Shown here: positions 11,351 through 24,200 of the stretch, one piece after another | Numbering within the stretch: position 1 is the first letter of the stretch | Layout: every line of letters begins with the position of its first letter | DNA from: Ascidia mentula | Taxonomy: Eukaryota > Chordata > Ascidiacea > Phlebobranchia > Ascidiidae | Assembly (NCBI GenBank): GCA_947561715.1 | Contig: OX387205.1 | Coordinates: 11,723,001 to 11,787,000 of the forward strand | Length of the DNA: 64,000 nucleotides | Direction: 5' to 3' | The notes under the pieces: generated by a model | Databases searched by the model: none | The model's input: only the letters and a program-made list of their open reading frames with translations | Told to the model about the DNA's origin: nothing | Translations under genes and position numbers: made by a program

Positions 11351-14300
11351 TCACATTTCTGTTCCATTGAGTGCGGAAACGTCATATTCCAGGCTCTGGT
11401 GATGCCTCATGTTTTCATTTGCTTGTGGCCTCGCCCTGGCCCTATTTAAGGAAAGATTTTCAAAAAACCACAAAGCAGTTAGTTTACTTTAAGACGAAAA
11501 ACAAGTCACAATCTTTCATGCCTCCTGCATGTTGGCCAGAATACTTACACCTGATCAATGGTTGCTCGGTAGGCATTTAGATTTTCCACATATCCAGATG
11601 AGTAAAATAACTCTGCGTCTTCAAGAGTTTCAAGCATATCCATATTTTTGGTTTCAGGTAATAATGTCACCGTACCGGCAGCGAGCAGCGCCAACACACC
11701 AAATATCGCATTCGGTAACCAAGGTATGTATGATTTTAGGCTTATCACAAAGGGCGAAATAATGCTTCCTAATCCAGCACCGGTTGATCCCATAGCAACA
11801 GCGTTTGATCTGCACAATTGGGATGAATTTAATACGATAGTGATTGATGGGAGGGGGTATTTATATGTTTGTATGTGTGCTTACATTCTGCATGTTTGCA
11901 AGAAAAATGTTCAGAATTAGATTATATTGAGTAGTACCTGACCACTGTGGGGTAGAGTTCAGTGGCAAAATTGTAGCTGACTGCAAACGAACCAGAAGTT
12001 CCTATCTTTGCCGCCATGGCAAATGCCACACTCAAGGTCTGAAGGCCTAAACAAAAACATTGTTATGTTCTCATGCCAAAACAAGAATGTGGGCTAGTAG
12101 TAGTAGTATATGGAATGTAAAAAAACACATCTGGTAAATTGCAACTGGGGACATTTATGCTTAGAAATTTAATTTCACCAAAATGCTCTACCAACTAAAA
12201 AAGTGTTAACAGCATGGTGATTAAATATGATCACATCTATATGTATGACCAACTCTGCCGTAAAACACATTTTCACGAAATAAAACAAACTAGTCTGTCA
12301 CCTTGATTGTTTTCAGCATATTGATCAACTATGGTTGAACACAAAACAGTCACTCCACCAAGGACAAGCATAAATGCAAGCATTATGCGTCGACCAGTCC
12401 AGTCCATGAAAGCAATCACAAATAAGTATGAACCTATTTCCATAACTCCATCTGAAAATAAAGAGCTGTGATTTTATCAACAATAGTATGTAAAACACAT
12501 TAATCAAACTTTAAATAAGTAATTTTTGTTGAAAAAACGTTTGTGTTATACATTGCATAATCAGTAAATGTGCTACCTAAAGAATGTGACACATTGATAT
12601 TATAATTAAACACAGTATATGTATAAACTACCAATTGTTATACTCACTTAAAGTGTTATTTATAAATATGTTTCCATGCAGAGAGCCAACGTTCAGTGAA
12701 AGTCCATAATATATTAATCCATTTACAAACCTGTTTAAAACAAGTAGGTAACATATCTTTCTTGAACACTATCCCAAACAGTTTTTATATATGACTCAGA
12801 ACTATATAGTAGCAGGTTAGTTGCACATGCCAATTCACATACCAGATAAGTACAACTAAAATGGTGATTTTTCTCATTGTGGGAGTACGGAACAAATCAA
12901 TTGACGAATACGTTTTATCTCCTTCCCCCTAAAACGAACATACATCTACCGAAAGCCTGTACACAGTTAAATGTAAGTTGAAATTTACCTCGCTAACAGT
13001 ACCAGATTGCTCCGCCTCTGTCCATAATGTACTTTCATCTAATTCCATCTTATTGTACTTTGCAATTTTTCTGGTAATCTAGTTCAAACGAAAAACATAA
13101 AATACATGCTTTAAAATTTTAAAGCAAACAAATAATGCATGTTATCAAGACATTTAATTATATGTTTAGGCTCCAACAATACAACTGGCAAAGACAAAAT
13201 GTACAATACATGACCTCTTTAGCTTGTGCATTTCTTCCACTGGAGAAAAGCCATCGTGGTGATTCGGGTGTAACAAATAGAAAAAGTGCAAACAGAAGTG
13301 TCATCATTGCCATTACAAACTAAAAACAAACTTATCAATTTCCCTTCCAGACATTATTAAGACTTGAACCACGTTGACTGATTTTTGTGTGTCCCACCTG
13401 CATGCCGTGCCAGTTGTTCCAAGAGTAAGCAATCCCAGACAAAATCATGTACCCAGTTGCAAATCCAACTTGAAAACTGACTCCAACCAGTGTTCTCCAT
13501 TGACTGGAAGTAATCTCTAATACTAAACAAAATAGTCCCAAAATAAAACTGAAACATATGACTTTGATGAGTATGTATATATTTAGTTTTTTATCATAGT
13601 ATATATATGTTTAAAAATATATATATGTATTGTAGTAAGTTACAGAAAACAAAATTGATTCAGAGATTTACAGTAAACAAAGCTGGTTAAGTAGATGCCA
13701 GATCCACACATAGCGGCAAATAGTCGAAACACAACGAAGAGCCAATAGTTATGAACAAAAGTGCACCCAAGCAAATCCACAAACCAGATAGCAGCTGTTA
13801 CAATCATGGTAAATTTTCTGCCAAATCTAAAAAAATTTGTACGTTGATCTTTCACAGAAAATAACTTTATACATATTACCAACACAAAGAATAATTTGTA
13901 AAGTAATTGTACGTACCTGTCTGATATATATCCAAATATAATTGCAGCAAACAAATCTCCAATCAAATAGATTGATGTTGCCAAGTAGTCAAGCCAAGCA
14001 TCATCACAAACAAGGTTAAACTAAAAGACAAAATCTGAATATGATATGCTACAATGTAAAGCAACAAATTTTTAGATACAAACCACTACATGTTACATGT
14101 GTAGGCCGCATCTCACAATTAAATCCTAAAAATTGAGTTTTAGAAGTCATTTGTCATTTTGCACCTGGTTACAGTTTCTCTTGTTTGCCAAAAACAATTG
14201 CCGGGTCTGATGACTCATGAAGGGGGACTACTATTGCTGAAGGCCGCATCTCACAATTAAATCCTAAAAATTGAGTTTTAGAAGTCATTTGTCATTGTGC

Positions 14301-17300
14301 ACCTGGTTACAGTTTCTCTTGTTTGCCAAAAACAATTGCCGGGTCTGATGACTCATGAAGGGGGACTACTATTGCTGAACAGAAAAAAAATTGATTGCAG
14401 CTGCATTAAGACAGCACATTGGGGGATTTTGCAAAGGCTAACTGCTAAATTGTCAGTCCTAGGGGGTGTACAAACAGGGGGGGGGCCCCAAGACATCTAA
14501 TTCTTCATGAATTGTGTAGAGGAGGGTTGGTGGCTTCACTTAATCGCAAATGGAGGTAACTTTCTGTGATTCATTTTTTCACAAAACAAACCTACACTTT
14601 TTTCTGCTTTTTCGCCAAAATAATGGCCAACAGAGGGTCAAAATGCCCCCGGGGGAGCAGTTTAAGTAGTTATTTCCATTATAAATTTGGCCACAATTCC
14701 TTGCCAAGGGTCGGCACTAACAGAAAATCACAAATTGAACATACTTTCTGTGATTCATTTTTTCACAAAATCAACCTCAATATTTGGGTAGTTTTTCAGC
14801 TACATGTACAACAGCACCCTCTACCAATTTACTGCCTGACTAATAACCCTGAAAACCATAGTAAAACTGCCCCAAACACGCTGAAAATCGCCCTGGCAAC
14901 AGCCTGTTCATCTGCGCTCATTCAACCAAAACACTGGCGCCCATGCATGACCCATTGCATTGTTACACACAATTTTACTCCTCTGTTACGCAGGACATAG
15001 TTCGAGAAGGGCATTTCCCAACCGGGAAAGTCTTTTCCATAGAAATACAGAGATGCGGCCTGTAGCAATTTTGTACGCCATTCTTGTATTCACGCATGTT
15101 TTGTGCGTTTGACTGGCCCATTGAGAATGATGTGTGGGCAGTCAATAAATTGGTGAGCAGAAGGAAGTGTTTTAAACAGTGACTGATTTGAGTGGTTATT
15201 GGCTACACATTTCTAGGGAGTTAGTTTGTGTAAAACTTGCAGAGATCATGGATGGTCAAAACAGAGTGTTTAAATTGCCTGAATAGAAAAAGGCCAAAGT
15301 GTAATATTATTTGTACATAATCAAACATGGCAACCTCAGTAATAACAGTCTCACTGAAGGTACTTCGATCATATTCATATCCTTGGTCACATTTTATCTT
15401 AGAGTAATTGAAGCAGTCGTTTAAAGTGGTGCTTGCATTTTTGTATTGATATCTGCAAAAACAAGATTGCAAGGTATAGTATTGACTATGCCAAATAATT
15501 TCATAGCTGAGCTGGCCCCTTTTTCCTGACAAGTCAGAGCGAGATCTGAAAATAAAACTTTTTTCATTACCATGCCGACACGCTAGCACTATACCTGAAG
15601 CAATAGTCATAGGTACCATCTTCCTTTCGTGGAACTGTTATGTTGAGTATACCCTCTTCACCTAATGCATTGGTGCAGTTTGTGTTGCTTATTTTGCATC
15701 TGATAAAAAACGCAAATAATTAAAAATTCGGTAAAAGGTCGGGTTCGCAAAATCGGTTCCAAGAGTTGGGTTAGAAGGCTAAAGGCACAGAACAGCACGA
15801 AATTCTCGCAAAATTTACCAATGTTACATATTTAACCAACACACTATAAACGGATATTTTGGCGCAAAAGTTTTCCCGCGTTACTTTATTTAAATTTCGT
15901 TGGTACTTTGAAAACTCCAAAATATAAGTGGGTTAGCTCCAAAATATAAGTGGGTTTAGCATTTTTACTAATAACTAATACGCTTATATGACTTCATAAT
16001 TCATCATTTTTCCCCTCATCATATTGACAAGTACAAATTTGCATCATTAGTTATGAAAACGCTAATCGGAGATATTTGAGGAATTAAATTTAAAGGGACA
16101 CACGTTGAGAAAAAATAAGTTCTATTTGCAGTAGTGGAAGGCAACAAAAATATTAAAAACACTAATGCAGATATGACCTGCAACGTGTGCCGTAATAGGC
16201 AACGCTTTAAGTTAGGCGCAGATTTGCTTAGTTAACCATAGTGAAAAAGTTTAGTGAAAACTTTAGAGTTTATGATCCTTGACCCAGGCCTGAGCCTTGG
16301 GCGGAATCTTGGCAATATCCTTCCTTCTGGTTTTGGATAGATTCAATCTTCTAATTAATAAGTACAATTTGACGCAAGGCAGGCAACGTTAACCTCAACC
16401 CTTTTCACACAAGCAGTTTACGTGGCAACTAATAGAAATAGAATGCCAGGCACATCACTTGCAAAAGCGAACGATGGTCGGAGAGGAAATGGCCGCGCCA
16501 GTCAGGCTTATGAAAAACAACGTTGTGCAACATACATCGAAAGCAAAACAAACTTGCGTTGACATAGTCAGACTTGGGCAAACGCCAGCGGAGACGATAT
16601 ACTGGAAATTACACACAACCCAACGACCAATTTGGCGTCATTGACATAACAATATGACCTTTATGCGTTGCAAATCCAATGGTTGGAAAAACAATAATAG
16701 CATAATATTCAAAAACACATGTCGCTGGCTGCAGTCTGGTGTAATAATTGGTTAAGGAAGTCGAGTTTCCTAAAGCATATACAGACCTGATGAATGTATG
16801 CAAAATAGAACGTCAAGTTAATTAGAGAGTGGGTGTTTTTACACAGCATGCTTAACCCACCGACACTAAAAAACTGCATGAGGTTAAACTTTTTGTACTG
16901 TGGTATTGTACTTCTGAAGCGCACAGAAAATAATTGTGAATTGTAGCAGGTAAGGTTGAACACCTAGGTCCGCACTGCAGATCGACTCATCTCATTATGA
17001 TGTCACTGCAGTGGACATTTTAGGATAGCTGTTATTACGTTATAGTTGTTTTTGCTCTGTCACTGCATTCGCTTGCCGGTTCTTGTTGGCGCCAAGTCGA
17101 ATCTTGGTCAGCCTTGATTTTGAGCACGGAAATGTTCGCAAAGATAGTATTTCTTAACTCCGTGCTATAATTTTTTTGGTTTCGCATCTTTTTGGGCAAG
17201 ACTTGTTGTTTTTCATTTCCTTTAGGTTGGGAACCACTATCCTAAATAAACGTTACGTAATTACCTGTAATCTGGGGTGTAATTTAGAAACACAGCAGCA

Positions 17301-17410
17301 GTACTGTTGTAGCCAACCGGAAGACTGCTGTACGACACCATCAATATTAACAATATTTGGTATCTTCCCATTCCACCAAGTTTGGATAAAACCACGTCAA
17401 AATCAATCAT
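11351..17410 (-). CDS. Gene B: SLC22-type transporter, intact, 575 aa
   Basis: The exons from the ATG are 17265-17410, 15595-15699, 15335-15452, 13917-14020, 13672-13826, 13398-13522, 13215-13319, 12989-13078, 12843-12928, 12648-12730, 12302-12451, 11938-12046, 11549-11809 and 11351-11441. All phases match gene A. Three changes are in frame: two codons lost in exon 3 (NYSKIKCDQG), one in exon 9 (GEGDKTY) and one in exon 14. [21 protein letters not shown] and ELYPTVVR are all present. Exon 11 reads DQYAENNQ. The tail ends GTEM, still fitting the type I PDZ pattern (T-x-hydrophobic). Intron 3 carries a family 1 TIR element (14104-15060). B and C are closest relatives: both have VENxNAYR near the end of exon 13 and a GTG codon across the exon 13/14 join. 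Confidence 0.92.
14104..15060. mobile_element. Non-autonomous TIR element, family 1, copy 1
   Basis: The ends are GGCCGCATCTC and its reverse complement GAGATGCGGCC, flanked on both sides by TGTA. The homologous site in gene C (TGTAGAAATTTT) is empty, so TGTA is the target duplication. The first 138 bp are tandemly duplicated (14104-14241 and 14242-14379), which doubles the left terminus. The interior matches copies at 26128-26957 and about 28088-28650 and has no transposase. The long open frames in it carry no known protein. Confidence 0.85.
15061..15334. other. Rest of intron 3 of gene B
   Basis: This is non-coding sequence homologous to intron 3 of A and C, with no extra feature seen. Confidence 0.5.
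15700..17264. other. Intron 1 of gene B
   Basis: This long intron is largely shared with the truncated copy (about 29050-30290). A block at 16431-16700 matches 29449-29721, where it is an open frame of 90 codons on +. In B that frame is broken. No recognised product. Confidence 0.5.
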
Positions 17411-17647
17411 GGTTTTGTTTTTTCTCTTTTATTCGAGACAAAAAACTCTTCTACGTGACTAATATCTACAAATCCTAATTATGACGCAAAAGTTGCGGTA
17501 TGAAACTTAACCAGACCGCAATTTTGCAAAGCTTCATAGCTACGACTGATACTTTTTCTATGCTAATCGCAACAGCCATGTTCACGTGAATTAGTTCGCG
17601 TGCGAGTTTCCGACGTTGAATGGTGTATAACTGACATGTTAACTGGG

Positions 17648-17667
17648 AAAAACTGATAGACCATAAC
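17648..17667 (-). promoter_or_regulatory. Conserved upstream block of gene B
   Basis: Read on the minus strand it is GTTATGGTCTATCAGTTTTT, the counterpart of 3284-3303. It lies about 240-260 bases before the ATG. Confidence 0.4.
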
Positions 17668-18531
17668 GAGGTAACTGAGGGCCTCAAGTTACATAAGCGG
17701 ATACCATTACCGATGATGCCTAAAAGTTGGAGAATACAACAAACGAATTAGGATTTTATACAAAAGTTGTTGCAAAATTATGGATAAAAGATTGGTTGAC
17801 TAGCTTCATTTTTAACACCTTGCTAAATCCTAGATCGACTCATCTTCGACCCCTTATTTCAAAACAAAACCGCTTAGGTACCAGTGAACCTTGGCAACAA
17901 TATATTCCGTGAAACCGCTGAACTCCTGTAGCTCAGTTGTTAGAGCGTTGTGTCTGGTTAGTGTGAGTTCAAATCTTGCTCCGACTTGTCAGGAAATAGT
18001 GGCAGCTGGCCTACAGCCACAGTAAGTTAATATAAAGTACCGGAAAGTAAACGCACTGTTCCCTATGATTGACACAGCGATTGTTCTTATGGGTGTGGAG
18101 CGCTTCTAGGAAGAGGTAGTTTCCCGCCCATTTTTATACATCACGTGATTTCACAAGCGGTGTTAGCGTTATCCCCTTTTTCGTGTTGGCACGTTTTTTG
18201 GCGTTAGTTGTGTGCTCTACCTGTCTCATTACCCTTGTTGAATAACAGGCGGAACGTCGGAATATAGTTACGTTTTTTATATGTGCCAGAAGAACAGATT
18301 ATTAAGTTGTAATAAGCAAATGGTTAAACAATCAGGCTCTTTGAGCTGTATGGGGAATTACCACCGTAATGTAGAGGAATGTTCGTTTATGTACATGTTC
18401 ATTATTCGTGAAACATAAAGGCGATTTATTTCAACTATTAGGGTATATTGAAGATTTGTTTAAAAAAAACATCGACGCAAATGCAGTAACAGAATCCCCA
18501 TCCGCGTTTGCTGGTAGGACAGAATACTTAC
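17668..18531. other. Intergenic stretch upstream of gene B
   Basis: The first 200 bases match the stretch at about 30680-30870 upstream of the truncated copy. A tRNA-derived SINE follows (17922-18013). The rest, to the exon 13 fragment, shows no supportable feature. Confidence 0.5.
17922..18013 (+). repeat. tRNA-derived SINE, intergenic
   Basis: Box A-like TGTAGCTCAGTTGTTAGAG is followed by box B-like GTGAGTTCAAATC and then CTCCGACTTGTCAGGAAA. The same tail sequence follows the tRNA head in intron 2 of gene C and survives alone in intron 2 of gene B (about 15500-15545). Confidence 0.6.
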
Positions 18532-18760
18532 TTTCGATCAATGATCGCTTGGTTCGCATTTAAACTTCCCACGTTTCCAGACGCGTGAAATATTTCTGCG
18601 TCTTCAATAGTCTCAAGCATATCCATGTTTTTGGTTTCAGGTAATAATACCACCATAGCGGCGGCGAGGAGCGCCAACACACCAAATATCTTATTCGATT
18701 ACCAAGGTATGTATGCAGCTATGCAAGGTATGTATGATTGTAGGCTTATCACAAAGGGCG
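18532..18760 (-). pseudogene. SLC22 exon 13 fragment
   Basis: This is the 3' part of exon 13 with its donor side intact (antisense of ..[15 protein letters not shown]). It has an internal duplication around 18710-18740 and stops abruptly after the codons for ITKGE read on +. It is joined at 18760/18761 to sequence that begins just after the exon 13 donor of an A-type gene on the other strand. Confidence 0.85.
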
Positions 18761-19023
18761 AGTATTCTGTGCAACACGAAGGAGCCATCTGTCATTGCAT
18801 TGATGTCAATGATTTCTAAACAGATCTTCACTTGAAAAGTTTTGTTTGATTAAATCTCTGCCATGTCGTTGCACGATTTTTTTTTTGAAAGTTGTAACGG
18901 TTGTTTAACTAGTTTAAAGTAAACTAAACCACAGTCTTGCGTTCTACCAAAAAAGGATTGTTTAACGATTTGTTTTCAGTTTAACTAACCGCCTTACGTT
19001 GTACAAAATCTTCACTTAAATAG
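18761..19023 (+). other. Copy of A-type intron 13
   Basis: This stretch is collinear with 8190-8443 of gene A, starting four bases into the donor. It links the junction at 18760 to the lone exon 14. Confidence 0.8.
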
Positions 19024-19114
19024 GGACAGAACGACTCCACAGGAAAATGAAGGCACGAGGCATCCCCAAAGCGGGGAATATGACAACCCGGCACTCGATG
19101 GAACCGAACTATGA
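19024..19114 (+). pseudogene. Lone SLC22 exon 14
   Basis: The acceptor, the open frame and the stop are all preserved. It encodes DRTTPQENEGTRHPQSGEYD and onward to GTEL, one codon shorter than exon 14 of gene A. The 3' UTR and an AATAAA at 19169-19174 follow. No + strand exons 1-13 precede it, so it is a remnant, although it could still serve as a terminal exon if transcribed. Confidence 0.85.
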
Positions 19115-19360
19115 AAAACGTCCATTGTTCGAGATATTTATTTGAAACTACAAACCAACCCCGCATAAAATAAAAAGTGTTTCTGAACGCGACACGGCAA
19201 TTTTGATCATAGACGCCGACCGATTAATTGTTTAGCAAGCACACATTTACTGCGTCAATCAAGTTTGATAGCACAGCTATTGTACAGTGCACATGAGACA
19301 AGCAAGCAATGAAGGGAGGGACCGAACGAGATTTTTGCGCTGGGGTCAAAAGCACAATAA

Positions 19361-20342
19361 TCCTCTAGGTCCACCACACTAATGTCATTTAAAATAGTCC
19401 TCTATCTCCCCACACGGATGTCATTTAAAATAGTCCTCTATCTCCACCACACGGATGTTATTTAAAATAGTCCTCTATCTCCACCACACGGATGATATTT
19501 AAAGTAGTCCTTTAGCTCCACCACACGGATGTTATTTAAAATAGTCCTGTATCTCCACCACACGGATGTCATTTAAAATAGTCCTCTATCTCCACCACAC
19601 GGATGTCATTTAAAATAGTCCTCTATCTCCACCACACGGATGTTATTTAAAATAGTCCTCTATCTCCACCACACGGATGTCATTTAAAATAGTCCTCTAT
19701 CTCCACCACACGGATGTTATTTAAAATAGTCCTTTATCTCCACCAAACGGATGTGATTAAAAATAGTCCTCTATCTCCACCACACGGATGTCATTTAAAA
19801 TAGTCCTTTATCTCCACCAAACGGATGTGATTAAAAATAGTCCTCTATCTCCATCACACGAATGTTATTTAAAATAGTCCTCTATCGCCACCATACGGAT
19901 GTCATTTAAAATAGTCCTCTATCTCCACCAAACGGATGTCATTTAAAATAGTCCTCTATCTCCACCACACGGATGTCATTTAAAATAGTCCTCTATCTCC
20001 ACCACACGGATGTTATTTAAAATAGTCCTCTATCTCCACCACACAGATGTCATTTAAAATAGTCCTCTATCTCCACCACACGGATGATATTTAAAGTAGT
20101 CCTTTAGCTCCACCACACGGATGTTATTTAAAATAGTCCTTTATCTCCACCAAACGGATGTGATTAAAAATAGTCCTCTATCTCCACCACACGGATGTCA
20201 TTTAAAATAGTCCTTTATCTCCACCAAACGGATGTGATTAAAAATAGTCCTCTATCTCCACCACACGGATGTCATTTAAAATAGTCCTCTATCGCCACCA
20301 TACGGATGTCATTTAAAATAGTCCTCTATCTCCACCACACGG
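19361..20342 (+). repeat. Minisatellite, forward arm of palindromic array 2
   Basis: About 26 units of the 37-bp family run forward. The short TCCCCACAGGG form is essentially missing, unlike array 1. A multi-unit higher-order period is visible because the same runs with AAACGGATGTGATTAAAAAT and GATGATATTTAAAGTAG recur. Confidence 0.94.
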
Positions 20343-20356
20343 AACAAATCACGTTT

Positions 20357-20898
20357 TAAGACTATTTTTAATAATATGTGCGTGTTGGAGCTAGAGGACC
20401 ATTTTAAATGACAACCGCATGGTAGAGCTAGAGGACTATTTTAAATGACTACCGTATGATAGAGCAACAGGACTATTTTTAATAACAACCGCATGTTAGA
20501 GCTAGAGGTCTACTTTAAATAACAACCACATGATGGAGCTAGAGGACTATTTTAAATAACAACCGCATGATAGAGCAACAGGACTATTTTTAATAACAAC
20601 CGCATGTTAGAGCTAGAGGTCTACTTTAAATAACAACCACATGATGGAGCTAGAGGACTATTTTAAATAACAACCGCATGGTAGAGCAAGAGGACTTTTT
20701 TAAATAACAACCGCATGGTAAAGCATGAGGACTATTTTGAATAAAAACCGCATGGTAAAGCTAGAGGACTATTTTGAATAACAACCGCATGGTAGAGCTA
20801 GAGGACTATTTTGAATTACAACCGCATGGTAGAGCTAGAGGACTATTTTGAATAACAACCGCATGGTAGAGCTAGAGGTCTGTTTTAAATAACAACCG
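20357..20898 (-). repeat. Minisatellite, inverted arm of palindromic array 2
   Basis: About 15 reverse-oriented units (TTTAAATAACAACCGCATG then GTAGAGCTAGAGGAC) follow a 14-bp transition at 20343-20356. They are close to the older variants in the inverted arm of array 1. Confidence 0.92.
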
Positions 20899-21264
20899 AT
20901 AAAAACAACCAGAACGCATAAATTAAAAATTATTATTCAACCATTGCATTCAAAATCAGAAAACCGGCGGCAACACCAGTCGTTGTAAGTGCTTTGCCTC
21001 CAGCCAAAATGTTCGTATCCTGTCTGCCTTGATTGCTTGTTTGTTTCATGCGCACTGCTGTGGTTTCAGCCTACTACTGGAGGTTCCATGTAGATTGTAG
21101 TTTACGCAGTTACACTTGCAGTTTATTTACGCTACAAAAACATTTGATCTGATACCTCAAGGATGTACGAAATATATGATAAACATATTTTAGTCATCAA
21201 ACGTCAAAATATCAGGTATGTTGCTTGCAATTAGTTGGGCTGTATATATGACAACTTTTTAATA
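20899..21264. other. Spacer between array 2 and gene C
   Basis: The spacer is homologous to about 11030-11350 next to gene B, but without the exon 1 relic that array 1 has at 10812-10896. It contains the recurring block ending TTTCATGCGCACTGCTGTGG. Confidence 0.6.
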
Positions 21265-24200
21265 TCAACTGGGGTTAGTTTGTAGTTTTATGATAATATT
21301 TCCAACACGATTGACGTTTTTTTCACATTTCCGTTCCATTGAGTGTGGAAAGGTCATATTCCGGCTCTGGTGATGCCTCCTGTTTTCATTTGCTTGTGGG
21401 CTCAGCCTCGCCCTGGCCCTATTTAAGAAAAGAATTTCAAAAAAGCATAAAGCAGTTAGTTTACTTTAAGACAAAAAACAAGTCACAATCCTTTATGCCT
21501 CCAGCATGTTGGACAAAATACTTACACCTGATCAATGGTCGTTCGGTAGGCATTTGAATTTTCCACATATCCAGATGCGTAAAATAACTCTGCGTCTTCA
21601 AGAGTTTCAAACATATCCATATTTTTGGTTTCAGGTAATAATGTCACCGTCCCGGCGGCAAGGAGCGCCACCACACCGAATATCACATTCGGTAACCAAG
21701 GTATGTATGATTTTAGGCTTATCACAAAGGGCGAAATAATGCTTCCTAATCCAGCACCGGTTGATCCCATAGCAACAGCGTTTGATCTGCACAATTGGGA
21801 TGAATTTAATACCATAATGATTGACGGGAGGGGGTATTTATATGTTTGTATGTGTGCTTACATTCTGCATGTTTGCAAGAAAAATGTTCAGAATTAGATT
21901 ATATTGAGTAGTACCTGACCACTGTGGGGTAGAGTTCAGTGGCAAAATTGTAGATGACTGCAAATGAACCAGAAGTTCCTATCTTTGCCGCCATGGCAAA
22001 TACCACACTCAAGCTCTGAAGGCCTTAGCAAAGACATTGTTATGTTCTCATGCCAAAACAAGAATGTGGGCTAGTAGTAGTAGTATATGGAATGTAAAAC
22101 AAACACATCTGGTAAATTGCGACTGGCGACATTTATGCTTAGAAATTTAATTTCACCAAAATGCTCTTCCAACTCCAAAAAGTGTTAACATCATGGTGAT
22201 TAAATATGATCACATCTATATGTATGACCAACTCTACCCTAATATACATTTTCACACAAAATGAAACAAAGTAGTCGGTCACCTTGGTTGTTTCCAGCAT
22301 ATTGATCAACTATAGTTGCACACAAAACAGTCACTCCACCAAGGACAAGCATAAATGCAAGCATTATGCGTCGACCAGTCCAGTCCATGAAAGCAATCAC
22401 AAATAAGTATGAACCTATTTCCATAACTCCATCTGAAAATAAAGTACTGTGATTTGATCAACAATAGTATATGAAACACATTAATCAAGCTTTAAATGTG
22501 TGATTTTGGTAAACGTTTGTGGTATATGTTGCATAATTAGTAAATATGCTATCCATATAATGTGACACATTGAAGTTATAATAAAACACAGTATATGTAT
22601 AAACTACCGAATGAAATACTCACTTAAAGTGTTATTTATAAATATGTTTCCATGCAGAGATCCAACGTTGAGTGAAAGTCCATAATATATTAATCCATTC
22701 ACAAACCTGTTTAAAACAAGTAGGTAACATATATTTCTTAAACACTATCCCAAACAGTTTTTATATATGATCTAGAACTATATAATAGCAGGTAAGTTGC
22801 ACATGCCAATTTACATACCAGATAAGTACAACTAAAATGGTGATTTTTCTCATTGTGGGAGTACGGAACAAATCAATTGACGAATAGTTTTTATTTCCTT
22901 CCTTTTCCTAAAACGAAAATCACATCTACCAAAAGCCAATGTGATTAGTAAATAAAAACTGGATCAAAAAACCAAAGGCCCCTGGCAGGCTGTCGATCGC
23001 ACACCGTATCAATAATAATGTATTAAAATCCCAACACAGTGATCTTTAGACAGCTCAGATGGATTTATTAAGAGAAAAATATATTTCGCCTAAAACGGCA
23101 ACATCAGTTTCTCCATTAACCAAAACTGCCAAAAAGGAAAAACAGAAAGGAAAGAGTCAAGAATCTAACGCAAAAAGGTTACGAAAGCTAAAAATAAATA
23201 AAAATTTAATAAAAACTATAAAAATATTCGAGTTGCTATTTTTTGCTACCAAAAGCCTGTACACAATTAAATGTTAGTTGAAATTTACCTCGCTAACATT
23301 ACCAGAATGCTCCGCCTCTGCCCATAATCTACTTTCATCTAATTCAACCTTATTGTACTTGGCAATTTTTCTTGTTATCTAGTTCAAACGAAAAACATAA
23401 AATACATGCTTTAAAATTTAAAGCAAACAAATAATGCATGTTATAATGACATTTCATTATATGTTTAGGCTCTAACAATACAACTGGCAAAGACAAAATG
23501 TACAATACATGACCTCTTTAGCTTGTTCATTTCTTCCACTGGAGAAAAGCCACCGTGGTGATTCGGGTATAACAAATATAAAAAGTGCAAACGGAAGTGT
23601 CATCATTGCAACCACAAACTAAAAACAGATTTATCAATTTCCCTTCCAGACATTATTGAGACTTAACCCACGTTGACTGATTTTTGTGTGTTTTACCTGC
23701 ATGTCATGCCAGTTGTTCCAATAGTAAGCAATCCCAGACAAACCCATATATCCAATTGCAAATCCAACTTGAAAACTGACTCCAACCAGTGTTCTCCATT
23801 GACTGGAAGTAATCTCTAATACTAAACAAAATAGCCACAAAATAAAACTAAACAATATGAATTTTATGAAGTATGTATATATTTAGTTTGTTTTCATAGT
23901 ATATGTTATAAAAAAGTATATGGATTGTAAGTTACAGAAAACAAAATTGACATGAAGACTTACAGTAAACAAAGTTGGTTATGTAGATACCAGATCCACA
24001 CACAGCGGCAAATAGTCGAAACACGACAAAGAGCCAAAAGTTATGAACAAAAGTGCACCCAAGCAAATCCACAAACCAGATAGCAGCTGTTGCAATCATG
24101 GTGAATTTTCTGCCAAATCTAAAATGTTTTGTACAATGATCATTTAACATAAAATGAACTTTATGCATATTACCAACACAAAGAATAATTAAAAAGTAAT

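Noticed and set aside
11648-11920. Plus-strand open frames opposite exon 13 (also at 21625, 31533, 54259 and 59772)
   Set aside because: They are antisense shadows of the strongly conserved exon 13.
14200-14220. CTGATGACTCATGAAG in the family 1 element as another hammerhead
   Set aside because: There is no GAAA box after a stem II and no matching stem I or cleavage triplet.
14566-15000. 144-codon open frame, also seen in the other family 1 copies
   Set aside because: The similarity follows from DNA identity of transposon copies. The frames break at different points and resemble no protein.
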